This document shows, piece after piece, positions 23,242 through 31,816 of a DNA stretch of 41,195 nucleotides. Within the stretch, counting starts at the first letter, position 1. Each line of letters begins with the position of its first letter. A program made the translations under genes and the position numbers. The notes under the pieces are model-generated. The model made no database searches. It was not told where the DNA came from and was given only the letters and a program-made list of their open reading frames with translations. Source of the stretch: Candidatus Fermentithermobacillaceae bacterium (GTDB lineage: Bacteria > Bacillota > Sulfobacillia > Fermentithermobacillales > DUSS01); assembly GCA_020725645.1 (NCBI GenBank), contig DYEQ01000004.1:1-41195 (forward strand), in the 5' to 3' direction.

Positions 23242-23363
23242 AATCGTCAAGAAGCATTACCGACGGTGATCTCGTGGGTGTTCTTTTTATCCGGACCAGC
23301 GAAGAAGCTGATTGCTTGCTTCGTGCGATAGGACTTATGAAAACCTTAAAACGCCCCGAGTGA
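23238..23363 (+). CDS. Very small ORF of unknown function (41 residues)
   Basis: A frame starting GTG 23238, overlapping the relic stop as GTGA, encodes 41 residues: KSSRSITDGDLVGVLFIRTS then EEADCLLRAIGLMKTLKRPE. It alternates hydrophobic and charged residues like a folded strand-helix peptide, but no family was recognised and no good ribosome binding site is visible. It may be another remnant left with the glycoside hydrolase fragment. The rest of the gap, 23364-23461, shows only the ribosome binding site of the ABC gene. Confidence 0.2.
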   Translation: MKSSRSITDGDLVGVLFIRTSEEADCLLRAIGLMKTLKRPE

Positions 23364-23461
23364 CCAGCCACGAAGAACGCGCGCCGCCCGTAAGTTCGAC
23401 GCGGGACAGGCGGAAGCTCGGGCGTCCGGGGGCCGGCGAGGTGCGGAGAGGGAGGATAGCG

Positions 23462-24238
23462 GTGATCAGGGCGATAAAACTCACGAAGACCTTCGGTGAT
23501 CTTAAGGCAGTCTCCTCGGTGGATCTCGACATTCAACCCGGGGAGATTTTCGGTTTTCTGGGTCCGAATGGCGCGGGGAAGACGACAACCATCCGCATGC
23601 TTACCGGGCTTTTGAGGCCCACGTTCGGCAAAGCCATGATCGGGGGATACGATATCCAAACCCATCCGGTAGAAGCGAAATCCCTTCTCGGCTACGTGCC
23701 TGATACTCCCGTTCTATATGAAAAGTTGACGGGCCGGGAATTCCTCGATTTTATGGCGGACCTGTACCGCGTCGACCGGCGGCGCAAAAAGAACCGGATT
23801 TCAGAGCTTCTCGAACTCTTCGACCTCAGCGAACGAGGAGACGATCTCATTGGCTCCTACTCCCGGGGTATGAAGCAGAAGATCGCTGTGGCCGCAGCTC
23901 TTGTTCATGACCCCAAGGTACTGATTTTGGACGAGCCCACCGTGGGTCTGGACCCGCGCAGCGCGAGGGTGCTTAAGGACGTTTTGCGAGCTTTAGCGCA
24001 GCGGAAGGTGACCATCTTTATGTCGACCCACATCCTGGAAATCGCCGAGAGGATGTGCACACAGGTGGGGATTATCGACCACGGAAAGATCATCGCCTGC
24101 GGAACGGTGCCGGAGTTGAGGGCTCTATCCAAAGAGGCATCCGGATCTCTCGAGGACATCTTTCTCAAGCTTACCGGTGGAGTGGAGTACGCCGAGATCG
24201 TCCGCTTTCTGGAAGAGGGGGAGGAAGCTCGACGATGA
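23462..24238 (+). CDS. ABC transporter ATP-binding protein (ABC-2 exporter type)
   Basis: 258 residues from GTG 23462, 7 bases after GGGAGG; an open frame upstream to 23312 has no similarity. Motifs: Walker A GPNGAGKTTTIRMLTGLLRPTFG, LGYVPDTPVLYEKLTGREFLDFMADLYRV in the Q-loop region, signature SYSRGMKQKIAVAAALVHDP, Walker B LILDEPTVGLDP, and STHILE with the switch His. The CcmA/YxlF-like layout points to an exporter or a transporter of uncertain substrate. The stop overlaps the next gene as ATGA, so it is made with the membrane subunit. No substrate can be named. Confidence 0.92.
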   Translation: MIRAIKLTKTFGDLKAVSSVDLDIQPGEIFGFLGPNGAGKTTTIRMLTGLLRPTFGKAMIGGYDIQTHPVEAKSLLGYVPDTPVLYEKLTGREFLDFMADLYRVDRRRKKNRISELLELFDLSERGDDLIGSYSRGMKQKIAVAAALVHDPKVLILDEPTVGLDPRSARVLKDVLRALAQRKVTIFMSTHILEIAERMCTQVGIIDHGKIIACGTVPELRALSKEASGSLEDIFLKLTGGVEYAEIVRFLEEGEEARR

Positions 24239-26091
24239 TCCGGGTCCTTTACTGGAAAATTCGGATATCCCTCCGTTCGGTTACGAAGAGTGAGTCGCGG
24301 GCGTTCCTTTTCTTCCTTGGCGTGCTCGTTAGCATAGTCTTAGCCGTTGTGGTGTTCTTCGTTTCCCGGCGGATTTTCAGGCTGATTCTCGAAGCAGCGG
24401 CATTTGGTGAGGTGGCCGGGGTCGGATCTCTTTGGGTTGCCAATCTCCTCTCAATCGGGTTCTTCTTCGCTCTCGTCATGTCCCTGTTCACAGCTCTCGG
24501 GGTTGCTTTCAGCACAATGTACAGCTCTTCCGACCTGCCCCTTCTTTTCACGGCGCCGCTCAGCGTGAGAGAGGTTTTCCTCGTGAAGTTCGCCGAAATC
24601 ATCTTGAGAGCCTCCATTCCGACGTTGATATTCAGCTTCCCTTTGCTCGCGGGTTACGGCGCAGCTCTTCCGGCAGGCGCGGTATTCTATCTTCAGAGTG
24701 CGCTTTTAACGGCCATATCGGTATTGCTGCCGGCGGCCCTGGGCGCGGGACTAAATCTCCTGGCGGTGCGGCTCATACCTCCTTACCGCATCAAAGAGCT
24801 TGGCGCGGCACTCGGAACCCTTTTCGGTGCTGCGATTTACACGTTGATGCATCTCGGTCCGCGCCACTTAACCGGCATGAGCATGGAGCAAGCTCTCCAG
24901 GCGCTCGAGGGTTTCCGCCTCTCAGCTGCGGGAATATCGCCGGCCTGGTGGCTGGCGCAGGCAGCTGTAGCTGCCTCAAAAGGCGACTTTGGAGCTTTCT
25001 TCGGATGGGCGGGGCTTACGTTCCTCGTCTCCGGCGGGCTTATGGCGTTCTCTTTCTCACTGGTCACCGAAGCTTTTTACGGCGGATGGGTGGCGTCGGG
25101 AGAGGTGCATAAGAAGGACAGGCGGTCAAGAGCACGAGAACGGCCCGCCGGACCGTCTCGCCCGGGACGAGACTCGGCCAGAGAGGGTGCGGGAACGTAT
25201 GGGCCGTCGGGAGATACAGAGTCGATCCAGGGATTCGTCACGGGAGTCTTCCTCCGGCGGTCACCGGTGCTGGCCCTCGCCCTCAAAGAGCTGCGTCACG
25301 TTTCCCGGGACCTGCGCGAGATCTCCAACGGCGTATACATGCTGGTCATGATGATCGTCGCCCTCGTGGGATCGGCTCGCGGGGGAGGGCAATGGCTGAA
25401 AGGACTGGGGCAGGCCGTCCCGTTGTACGGGTCGTTAGCTGCCACATTTCTCATGAGCTGGGGCCTTTCATCTTCTCTCGGCCTTGGCGCCGTAGCCAGG
25501 GAGGGGAAGAACTGGCCGCTCTTGCGGAGCACCCCCGTCACCGGCAGGGAGATCGTTCGCGGAAAAACCCTTGGCATAGTGCCTCTGGTCCTCCCGGTCG
25601 CCCTGATCGCCGGCATAGCGTTTACCTTGCTCGCCGGCGGAACCCGTTGGCAACTCATCGCGACCCTCTGTTTCGTGGTTCTCGTGGTCCCGGGGATGGT
25701 TTCAATCGAAGTATCGGCCGGGGGTATTGCCCCCAATTTCGAGGCGGAAGACCCGAGGCAACGGGCGTCGGGCTGGGCGTTTCTCCTCGGCGTTCTCCTG
25801 GAGCTTCTTTATGCGGGACTTCTCGCCTTCGGAGTGTTTCTTGCGGTATCTAATTGGCTCCGGTACTACGACCAACCGCTAGCGGAGAGCCGGGTCGTTT
25901 CGACGGCCCTGGGTGCCCTCGGGTTGGTGATTGTGGCGGGAGCGTCCATGGCTCTATTTACGATTATGCCAGACGTGGCAGGACGGTCGTTGGACGAAAT
26001 GGAAGCTGTCGAACAAACACCGGGAAATGGAGCGGGTCATAAAGGCAAAGGCGGTGCGGGCGCCGGGCCGAATGCCGGGCGGAAATCATGA
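24235..26091 (+). CDS. ABC-2 type transporter permease
   Basis: 618 residues from ATG 24235, overlapping the previous stop as ATGA, with GAGGGGGAGG upstream. It has many hydrophobic helices in two halves: about residues 20-45, 65-95, 130-200 and 250-280 in the first, and about 345-560 in the second. A charged, low-complexity loop lies between them (about 285-340, rich in R, K, G, P). It fits the large putative permease family PF16949 (ABC_tran_2), normally paired with one ATPase of the type encoded upstream. Its C-terminal tail after the last helix is Gly/Lys-rich. The substrate is unknown; drugs, lipids or peptides are common in such pairs. Confidence 0.85.
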   Translation: MIRVLYWKIRISLRSVTKSESRAFLFFLGVLVSIVLAVVVFFVSRRIFRLILEAAAFGEVAGVGSLWVANLLSIGFFFALVMSLFTALGVAFSTMYSSSDLPLLFTAPLSVREVFLVKFAEIILRASIPTLIFSFPLLAGYGAALPAGAVFYLQSALLTAISVLLPAALGAGLNLLAVRLIPPYRIKELGAALGTLFGAAIYTLMHLGPRHLTGMSMEQALQALEGFRLSAAGISPAWWLAQAAVAASKGDFGAFFGWAGLTFLVSGGLMAFSFSLVTEAFYGGWVASGEVHKKDRRSRARERPAGPSRPGRDSAREGAGTYGPSGDTESIQGFVTGVFLRRSPVLALALKELRHVSRDLREISNGVYMLVMMIVALVGSARGGGQWLKGLGQAVPLYGSLAATFLMSWGLSSSLGLGAVAREGKNWPLLRSTPVTGREIVRGKTLGIVPLVLPVALIAGIAFTLLAGGTRWQLIATLCFVVLVVPGMVSIEVSAGGIAPNFEAEDPRQRASGWAFLLGVLLELLYAGLLAFGVFLAVSNWLRYYDQPLAESRVVSTALGALGLVIVAGASMALFTIMPDVAGRSLDEMEAVEQTPGNGAGHKGKGGAGAGPNAGRKS

Positions 26092-26131
26092 AGCGGAAAC
26101 CATGAGGACCAGACCGTAGGAGAAAAGCGCT

Positions 26132-26156
26132 GGTGCTCGAGAAGGTCTCGGGCACC
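26132..26156 (+). other. Strong hairpin between the ABC permease and alanine racemase genes
   Basis: GGTGCTCGAGA (26132-26142) pairs with TCTCGGGCACC (26146-26156) over 11 bases, with one G-U, around a 3-base loop. No T-run follows, so it is not a typical terminator. The rest of the 215-base gap is GC-rich with a second, smaller pairing (CTCCGG with CCGGAG near 26210-26233). Confidence 0.45.
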
Positions 26157-26305
26157 CAAGACGCTAACAAGAATCAATGGTGGAGAGCCTGAAACAGCCG
26201 GGGACCGGGACTCCGGTGATCTGCGCCGGAGCTTGGCCACCGGCCGAGGACACCGGCCGGCAGCGGAATGGTAGAGAAGCGCGGCGCAGTTTGGGAGGTC
26301 GGAAC

Positions 26306-27541
26306 ATGAACCGGATGAGCGGGCCGGAGACTATAGCGGCGCTTGCGGGGCCGAAGTGCCTTTATGTGGATTCCTCGGCGCTGGAGCACAATGCGAGGGA
26401 GGTAAAGAAGGTCCTTGGTTCGCGTGTCAAGCTCCTTGCGGTAGTAAAAGGCGACGGTTACGGCGTGGGCGGGATCGAGGCAGCTAAAGTCTTCGTATCG
26501 GCGGGAGCTCACTACCTGGGGGTAAGCTCGGTACCGGAAGGCGTGGAGCTGAGAAGGGCAGGTATCCGAGCTCCAGTACTCGTGATGAACCCGATTTTGA
26601 AGGAGGAGTGCGTCACCGCAATCGAGCACGACCTGGAAGTGAGCGTAGCTTCAAGACAGGGCGTCTTCGACGTCGCCGATGCGTCGCGACGGGTGGGTAA
26701 GGTAGCTGGAATCCACCTCGAAATCGAAACCGGGCTGGGGCGGACGGGGCTTCCGGTCGGGGAGGTTCCGACCGTCCTGGATGAACTTCGATCTCAGGAA
26801 GGGGTGCGTCTCCGTGGCGTGTTCACCCACATGGCAGAAGCTCACCGGGATGAGGCGAGCTTCCGGCAGTTCGCCAGGTTTCAGGCGGCCCTCCGCCACG
26901 TTCCTCCCGGGCTCCTCCGGCACGTGGCCAACAGCGGCACTTTCCTCAGGTTCCCCGACATGCGCCTGGACATGGTGAGGATCGGCACCCTTCTTTACGG
27001 TCAGCTTCCTTTCGGAATCCGTCATACCACGCTGTCCTTGAAGAGTGTTTGGGACTTCAGGGCGAGAATTTCGTTCATCCACGATGTCAGACCGGGTGAC
27101 ACCATAGGCTACGGAGGGGACTATTCGATCAGACGTCCCATGAGAATCGCCGTGGTTTCCGCGGGGTATTCCGACGGATTCGGTTTAACCGCGGTCTCAC
27201 GTCCTAAAGACCTCAGCGACCTTGCCAGATACATCGTCAAGATGGTCCTTTCGTATCTGGGAAAGGGCCGCGGTGAAGGCGGGGCGGTCAGATTTGAATG
27301 CGGAGTGGCGCCGGTGGTCGGGCGGATCGGAATGCAGCTTACGATGGTGGACGTGACGGGGCTTCCGGTTTCGGTGGGCGATGAAGCTAGCGTAAGCATC
27401 AGGCCGACGGCGGGGGCGAGGTTGCCCAGGATTTATCTGCGGGACGGCGTACCCTACCTAATAAGGATGCCGTGGGGAGAGATGCGGCCCGTAGAGGACG
27501 GAAAATCGACCAGTGATACAGGGTATGAGGTGCGGAAATGA
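26306..27541 (+). CDS. alr: Alanine racemase
   Basis: 411 residues from ATG 26306, 7 bases after GGGAGG; the frame upstream lacks similarity. It interconverts L- and D-alanine for peptidoglycan. The PLP-dependent barrel and beta domain are complete: Lys48 in LLAVVKGDGYGVG binds the cofactor; EIETGLGRTGL, FTHMAEAH, HVANSG, MVRIGTLLYG, AVVSAGYSDGFG with the opposite catalytic Tyr, and VGRIGMQLTMVDVT follow in order. The cofactor motif KGDGYG deviates from the usual KADAYG, and RIGM replaces RxCMD, so it is a divergent member; a broad amino acid racemase is possible. The stop overlaps the next start (ATGA). Confidence 0.85.
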   Translation: MNRMSGPETIAALAGPKCLYVDSSALEHNAREVKKVLGSRVKLLAVVKGDGYGVGGIEAAKVFVSAGAHYLGVSSVPEGVELRRAGIRAPVLVMNPILKEECVTAIEHDLEVSVASRQGVFDVADASRRVGKVAGIHLEIETGLGRTGLPVGEVPTVLDELRSQEGVRLRGVFTHMAEAHRDEASFRQFARFQAALRHVPPGLLRHVANSGTFLRFPDMRLDMVRIGTLLYGQLPFGIRHTTLSLKSVWDFRARISFIHDVRPGDTIGYGGDYSIRRPMRIAVVSAGYSDGFGLTAVSRPKDLSDLARYIVKMVLSYLGKGRGEGGAVRFECGVAPVVGRIGMQLTMVDVTGLPVSVGDEASVSIRPTAGARLPRIYLRDGVPYLIRMPWGEMRPVEDGKSTSDTGYEVRK

Positions 27542-28293
27542 GACGAATTTACCTCGTAAGGCACGGAAGGACCGACTGGAACAAGCAGGAGATATTCCGA
27601 GGCAGGATGGACGTGCCTCTCGACGATGTCGGCCGGCAACAGGCCGGGCTCGTTCGGGAGTTCCTGCTGGAGACATGCGCTGCCCGCGGCGAGCGTCTAA
27701 TGAAGGTAATATCAAGTCCCCTCGGGCGGGCGAGGGAGATGGCTGAAATCATCCATAGCGGTGTTGAGGGTGCCGCGCTTGAGGTGGATGAGTCTTTCAG
27801 CGACATCGATGTGGGAAACTGGGGCGGGCTTTACGTCACTCAGGTGGAACGGGATTTCCCCCGGGAATACCGTGTCTGGCTTGAGCGGCCCGATGTGATG
27901 AGGTTCCCATCGGGAGAAAGCCTTGAGGACGTGAGAGAAAGAGCTTGGGCCAAGCTTCTGGATATCGTGGGCGACTCGGCCTCAACCGGAAACGCCACCG
28001 GTTCGGGGGATATATGCATCGTTTCCCACCGGGTTGTCCTAAAAGTCCTCCTCTTGACGGCCATTGGTGCTCCGCTTCGGAGTTTCTGGAAATTGAAGGT
28101 TGATACCGGGTCCATAAGCGTCCTGGAGGCTCCCGACCACGTTGTAGCGACAAAGTCTTCACAGGGGTTTACGGAAGACGGCTCCGCGCGGGGCGTAAAT
28201 GGAAGTGACGATGGTCACCGGCTGACGGTGGCTGCGGTGAATATCACTTCGCACCTGGCAAAGCTTGGCGCCCCCGATAAGAGGGACTTTTGA
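27538..28293 (+). CDS. Histidine phosphatase family protein (phosphoglycerate mutase/CobC-like)
   Basis: 251 residues from ATG 27538, translationally coupled to the alanine racemase. The RHG motif is at residues 8-10 (YLVRHGRTDWNKQEIFRGRMDVPLDDVGRQQA); S60-R-x-x-R-type SSPLGRAREMAEII, the Glu-containing FSDIDVGNWGG, and the second catalytic His in CIVSHRVVLKVLL follow. It removes phosphate from small molecules through a phosphohistidine. The last 50 residues are an extension without similarity (SSQGFTEDGSARGVNGSDDG...). Substrate cannot be read; alpha-ribazole phosphate or glycolytic phosphates are typical of the family. Confidence 0.9.
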   Translation: MRRIYLVRHGRTDWNKQEIFRGRMDVPLDDVGRQQAGLVREFLLETCAARGERLMKVISSPLGRAREMAEIIHSGVEGAALEVDESFSDIDVGNWGGLYVTQVERDFPREYRVWLERPDVMRFPSGESLEDVRERAWAKLLDIVGDSASTGNATGSGDICIVSHRVVLKVLLLTAIGAPLRSFWKLKVDTGSISVLEAPDHVVATKSSQGFTEDGSARGVNGSDDGHRLTVAAVNITSHLAKLGAPDKRDF

Positions 28294-28450
28294 CTATAGG
28301 CGGGATTGCACTAGAACGGAATCCTGCGAATTAAAGCTCGCCCCCACCAAAGAGGCCCATCCGGGGACGCCTGCCCACAAACTGGCAGAAAAATGAGGTA
28401 TTTGACCGAGGCAGTCAAGCTCCAACCTGCGGAGCTGCGGGGTGAATTGG

Positions 28451-29032
28451 TCAAGAGTCCGATGAGATCCTCTTCATCTGGGCGTTGAGCTCCGCGAGCT
28501 TGTTACCCAGGTTCCGCAGTTCCTCTTCGGCCACTTTCAGGTAGTACGAAAGTTCCTTTTGGCGATCGGGATCTTTGGCCAGCATCTCTTTGCATTCCTT
28601 GTATATGTCAAGAGCTCTGTCCGTCTCGGCCCGTACGCGGAGGGACTCTTCCTCCACCGTCTTCTTGAGGTCGCGTACGTAAGACACGTTGGGCAAAAGA
28701 ACATCCTGATACCAGGGGGTCTCATCGGCGTGATCGAATTCCAGGGAGACGCATATAGGATCATCAGTAGCTCCCGCGGCGGACACGAAGGCCATCGGCG
28801 TAGGCATAATCACTCCCGAGACGGTGGCTAGCAGAGGCTGAGCGGGCCAAACTCTCTGTCGCCCCACCGACATCCTGAGGGCTATCTTGGCGTCCTCAAG
28901 GTTACGTACAAAGAATACCCGGTCTACCTGGCCGGTGAGGAAGCCCAGGAGAAATGCAAAAGCCGGGTTCTGACCAGCCATGGCCGTAAAATTGCTGAGT
29001 GCCTCGAGTTTTTTTACTCTGTCCACAAGCAT
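28451..29032 (-). CDS. Hypothetical protein with C-terminal coiled coil
   Basis: 193 residues from ATG 29032, with GAAAGAG about 5 bases before; a TTG at 29059 is an alternative. The first 125 residues are mixed alpha/beta, with AFAFLLGFLTGQVDRVFFVRN, then PLLATVSGVIMPTPMAFVSA and DDPICVSLEFDHADETPWYQD. From about residue 125 the chain becomes a charged coiled coil (VRDLKKTVEEESLRVRAETD and AEEELRNLGNKLAELNAQMK). No family was recognised and there is no signal peptide. It lies 164 bases downstream of the patatin gene on the same strand, with no terminator in between, so the two are probably co-transcribed. Its function is unknown; a partner or regulator of the lipase is one guess. Confidence 0.7.
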   Translation of the reverse strand: MLVDRVKKLEALSNFTAMAGQNPAFAFLLGFLTGQVDRVFFVRNLEDAKIALRMSVGRQRVWPAQPLLATVSGVIMPTPMAFVSAAGATDDPICVSLEFDHADETPWYQDVLLPNVSYVRDLKKTVEEESLRVRAETDRALDIYKECKEMLAKDPDRQKELSYYLKVAEEELRNLGNKLAELNAQMKRISSDS

Positions 29033-29195
29033 CACTCTTTCAAGCTGGATGAACGACAACGGACCTCAACCCTTATTTTACCGCACTACCCGTCTTCCTC
29101 TGATCGTCCTCCTCTGGCCCATTCGGGGACCCGGCTCGAAACCCGTGGTGTTTCGGAGGACGGCCTTTCGGATCGGCACCCTCCCAATTACCGGG

Positions 29196-30101
29196 TTAAT
29201 CAAGCCAGTTCCTCTTCACCCACGACACGACGCCAGTCAAGTCGGTCTCTTCAGCCCACCGGAGAAGCTTAGGGACTGCCTTATAGTCACCGGGCCCGAT
29301 GGGTTCGGGCAATACCGGGTCCAGCCTGTAATAACGTTCGCCCAGAATCTGACGGCTGAAGGTTGTGTAACATTGAGAAACACCGTCGACCATCAGTGTT
29401 ATGAGAGGCGTCGCCGGGGATGGGTGTAGCGCCCACTGCATCGCGCCCCACGAGGTTGTATCCGCATCTATCCTGTATAAAATCCGTCCGGTGCCTATCG
29501 ACAACAGAACGACGTCTCCGATGCTCTGCCCGCCGAGACCGGGATCTACTGCCGCGCATAAGGCAGCCATGCTCGGGTTGTTGGCGACGACGCCGCCGTC
29601 GATGTATCCCCGGTGGGATGGGAAGTAAGCCGGGACAGCTGTGCAGGCGAGGGCCACGTCAAGGACGGACGCATCTTTGGTCTCCGACGACGGGAAGTTA
29701 TTGAAGAAAACCGGTGCCCATGAGTCCCCGCCGTTCGCGGCGATTCTGAATGAAATGGCCAGCATCCTCTTGCTCAAGTTGCTGAGACGAAGCCCGGGAG
29801 GAAACACTGAGTTTATAGCCCTAATACCGTATGTACCCCCACACATGGGGCGGAGGAACCCCGTGGTTTTCCGCCGGAAAACGGCGCTCCAGTCTATGCC
29901 GGACGTGATCTCCGAAAGTCTCGCGGGGGAGAGGCCGAAGGCAAGAGCCAGGGCGATGAGAGAACCTATGGACGTGCCCGCTACGAGGTCGGCCTTTTCG
30001 ACCAGCCCGGGGAAGGAATCCTCGAGTCTTTTGAGCAGCGTGGCGCTGAGAACACCCCGCACCCCGCCGCCGTCGAACGCCAGGATCCGGTACTTGCTCA
30101 A
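29196..30101 (-). CDS. Patatin-like phospholipase
   Basis: 301 residues from TTG 30101 with GGGGGGA upstream. The patatin hydrolase motifs are complete: the oxyanion hole DGGGVRG (residues 10-16), nucleophile Ser44 in GTSIGS, and the dyad Asp168 in YIDGGVVANNP. The chain then follows the normal order (VVLLSIGTG, LGERYYRLDP). It is expected to cleave acyl chains from phospholipids in the cytosol or at the inner membrane face. Patatins are used for lipid turnover and as effectors in some anti-phage systems (for example with CD-NTase cyclases), but no cyclase is nearby. A coiled-coil gene follows, and a Clp1-like kinase gene diverges from it. Confidence 0.92.
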   Translation of the reverse strand: MSKYRILAFDGGGVRGVLSATLLKRLEDSFPGLVEKADLVAGTSIGSLIALALAFGLSPARLSEITSGIDWSAVFRRKTTGFLRPMCGGTYGIRAINSVFPPGLRLSNLSKRMLAISFRIAANGGDSWAPVFFNNFPSSETKDASVLDVALACTAVPAYFPSHRGYIDGGVVANNPSMAALCAAVDPGLGGQSIGDVVLLSIGTGRILYRIDADTTSWGAMQWALHPSPATPLITLMVDGVSQCYTTFSRQILGERYYRLDPVLPEPIGPGDYKAVPKLLRWAEETDLTGVVSWVKRNWLD

Positions 30102-30145
30102 TCATGTCCCCCCAATTAATCATCGGTAGCGCGTGCCGCAAAAGT

Positions 30146-30174
30146 TTGATACAGACTAAACTGTATGCTACCAT
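30146..30174 (+). promoter_or_regulatory. Promoter with an operator-like dyad between the patatin and Clp1-like kinase genes
   Basis: TTGATA (30146-30151) and TACCAT (30169-30174) are 17 bases apart, a good sigma-A-type promoter for the kinase gene. Inside lies a perfect dyad, ATACAG (30149-30154) and CTGTAT (30161-30166), centred in the spacer, where a repressor would block polymerase. A second pair, CATGGG (30289-30294) with CCCATG (30304-30309), lies in the leader. The 303-base divergent region holds no other gene. Confidence 0.5.
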
Positions 30175-30404
30175 GAATTTGAAGCTAGCGGAACAAACCT
30201 GCAAGAGCCCGGCGGGGAGCGGGTGAAATACAGAAGTGGTCGTTTATCGATATGGATGACCCGGCATGATACATAGCAACACTTGGTACATGGGTCAGTA
30301 AGTCCCATGACGTAGAGCAGAATACCGGATGGTCTGTGTTCCGCAACTAAAGAAAGAGGAGCCACGTCAGAGCAATTGTGTAGAGAGGAATCGGGGCCAT
30401 TAAC

Positions 30405-31529
30405 ATGCCGTTGATGGGAATCGAGATTCCCGAACAGATCGCCGGTTTCCTGGAGAACATAACGGGGCGCGTTCGCATCATGGTTGTCGGACGACCGGAT
30501 ACGGGAAAGTCCACCCTGGCATTTCTTCTTGCCTCCTGGTTGCAGGACAGAGGGAGGACATGTGCTGTGGTGGACTGCGATATCGGTCAGGCGGATATCG
30601 GTCCGCCTGGGTTTGTTTCATACGGTCTGATAAACCAGAGCGCCCCTGTGGCGAACATGCGCGCTGATAGTATGTCCTGGGGCGGTTCGCGGCCTGGAAC
30701 CGAACGGATCGAGGGTAGCTCCCTTGCGAGGCGTTCCATCAGCCGAACGGGATCTTATCTGGTCGGCGACGTTTCGCCCTACGGCAGAGGCGACGCGAGA
30801 CTTCTGGCAATGGTCGCGGGGGCCTCGGCATGTGTGGAGGCGGCGGAGAGGGACGGGGCGGAAGCTGTGGTCGTGGACACCACCGGCCTCGCTCTTTTTT
30901 CGGAAGGGATTAGGCTTAAATGCGCTAAGGCCGACGCCGTCCGCCCGGATGTAGTAGTCTTACTGTCACCCGTAAGCGGAGGGCGGAATTCCGCGGAGGA
31001 AGTCCTCGGTCACCTGCTGGAAGCACAAGGACACAATGTTTTGAGGGTACCAGCTTCCGCTGAAGCACGTAAGAGGTCGCCGGAAGAACGGAGAGAAAAC
31101 CGCATACGGCAGTGGAACAGGTACCTGGAGAAATCCTCGTTACACAGGTTGGACTTGGGGAAAGTTCATGTTTTCCGCTGGTGGGCCGATTCGGGATTCC
31201 TCGTGCGAACCGAAGAGAGCTCGCAATCATCACTCCCTGCTCAGGATACAGGTGCCCATGGGCATTTGCCCGTTCCGCCGGCCGGGGCGAACGCGGGAGC
31301 TCCTTACGTCGGGCTGGTTCTTCCTGCGGCGGCACGAAGCGTGTCTCATGGTACGGTGGTGGCGATCCCGGATCCCCATCTAAGGGGCCTTCATATTCCC
31401 GGCATATGGGTCACGGACGAGCTAGGCCCCGGTATCCTCGCAGCTCTGCCTCCTCAGCACAAAATCGAGACCGTGTGGGTCACATCTTACCAAACCCTCA
31501 TCTCCCGCGGTCGGGTGATGTCAGGCTGA
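30405..31529 (+). CDS. Clp1/Grc3-like P-loop polynucleotide kinase
   Basis: 374 residues from ATG, with GAGGAATCGGGG upstream. The N-terminal ATPase has Walker A VVGRPDTGKSTLA (Lys35), then VVDCDIGQADIGPPGFVSYG, which matches the Clp1/NOL9/Grc3 pattern GPxDxGKST and D.D.GQ....PG. VVVDTTGL near residue 155 is the Walker B or following segment. A second domain after about residue 265 is beta-rich (VGLVLPAAARSVSHGTVVAI and GLHIPGIWVTDE), as in the C-terminal part of the family. These enzymes phosphorylate RNA 5'-hydroxyl ends in eukaryotes and archaea; bacterial members are rarer and little studied. The RNA substrate is inferred; a general GTPase-like role cannot be excluded. Confidence 0.75.
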   Translation: MPLMGIEIPEQIAGFLENITGRVRIMVVGRPDTGKSTLAFLLASWLQDRGRTCAVVDCDIGQADIGPPGFVSYGLINQSAPVANMRADSMSWGGSRPGTERIEGSSLARRSISRTGSYLVGDVSPYGRGDARLLAMVAGASACVEAAERDGAEAVVVDTTGLALFSEGIRLKCAKADAVRPDVVVLLSPVSGGRNSAEEVLGHLLEAQGHNVLRVPASAEARKRSPEERRENRIRQWNRYLEKSSLHRLDLGKVHVFRWWADSGFLVRTEESSQSSLPAQDTGAHGHLPVPPAGANAGAPYVGLVLPAAARSVSHGTVVAIPDPHLRGLHIPGIWVTDELGPGILAALPPQHKIETVWVTSYQTLISRGRVMSG

Positions 31530-31816
31530 TAGGTGGTGTGTTCCGAGGTTGTATTTCTCGGGGGATGCAAAGAAGCCGGGCTCTCTGACCGCGCAGGTTA
31601 CCGTTGGAGCGAACTCAGCCGGTTTTCACGCAAGACAAGGTACATTCGGAGCTACCCCTCCTTCGTATCATTCCGGAACCTTTGTTGCCTGGTTCGCTAC
31701 AATGTACCATAGAGCTGATATCCGCTTCGACGAGATCTTCATTCGCGCTGCTACCGCCCTGTACGTCGAAGAGACGGATCAAAACGAGGCGGGCAAGTAC
31801 GAGGAGATGATCCGGG

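Noticed and set aside
22796-23665. Long minus-strand frame opposite tupC and the ABC ATPase gene
   Set aside because: It is antisense to two well-supported ATPase genes and has no recognisable domain or ribosome binding site.
29196-30101. Patatin gene as the effector of a CBASS anti-phage system
   Set aside because: No CD-NTase cyclase or accessory ubiquitin-like genes lie within the window, and the lipase alone does not define such a system.
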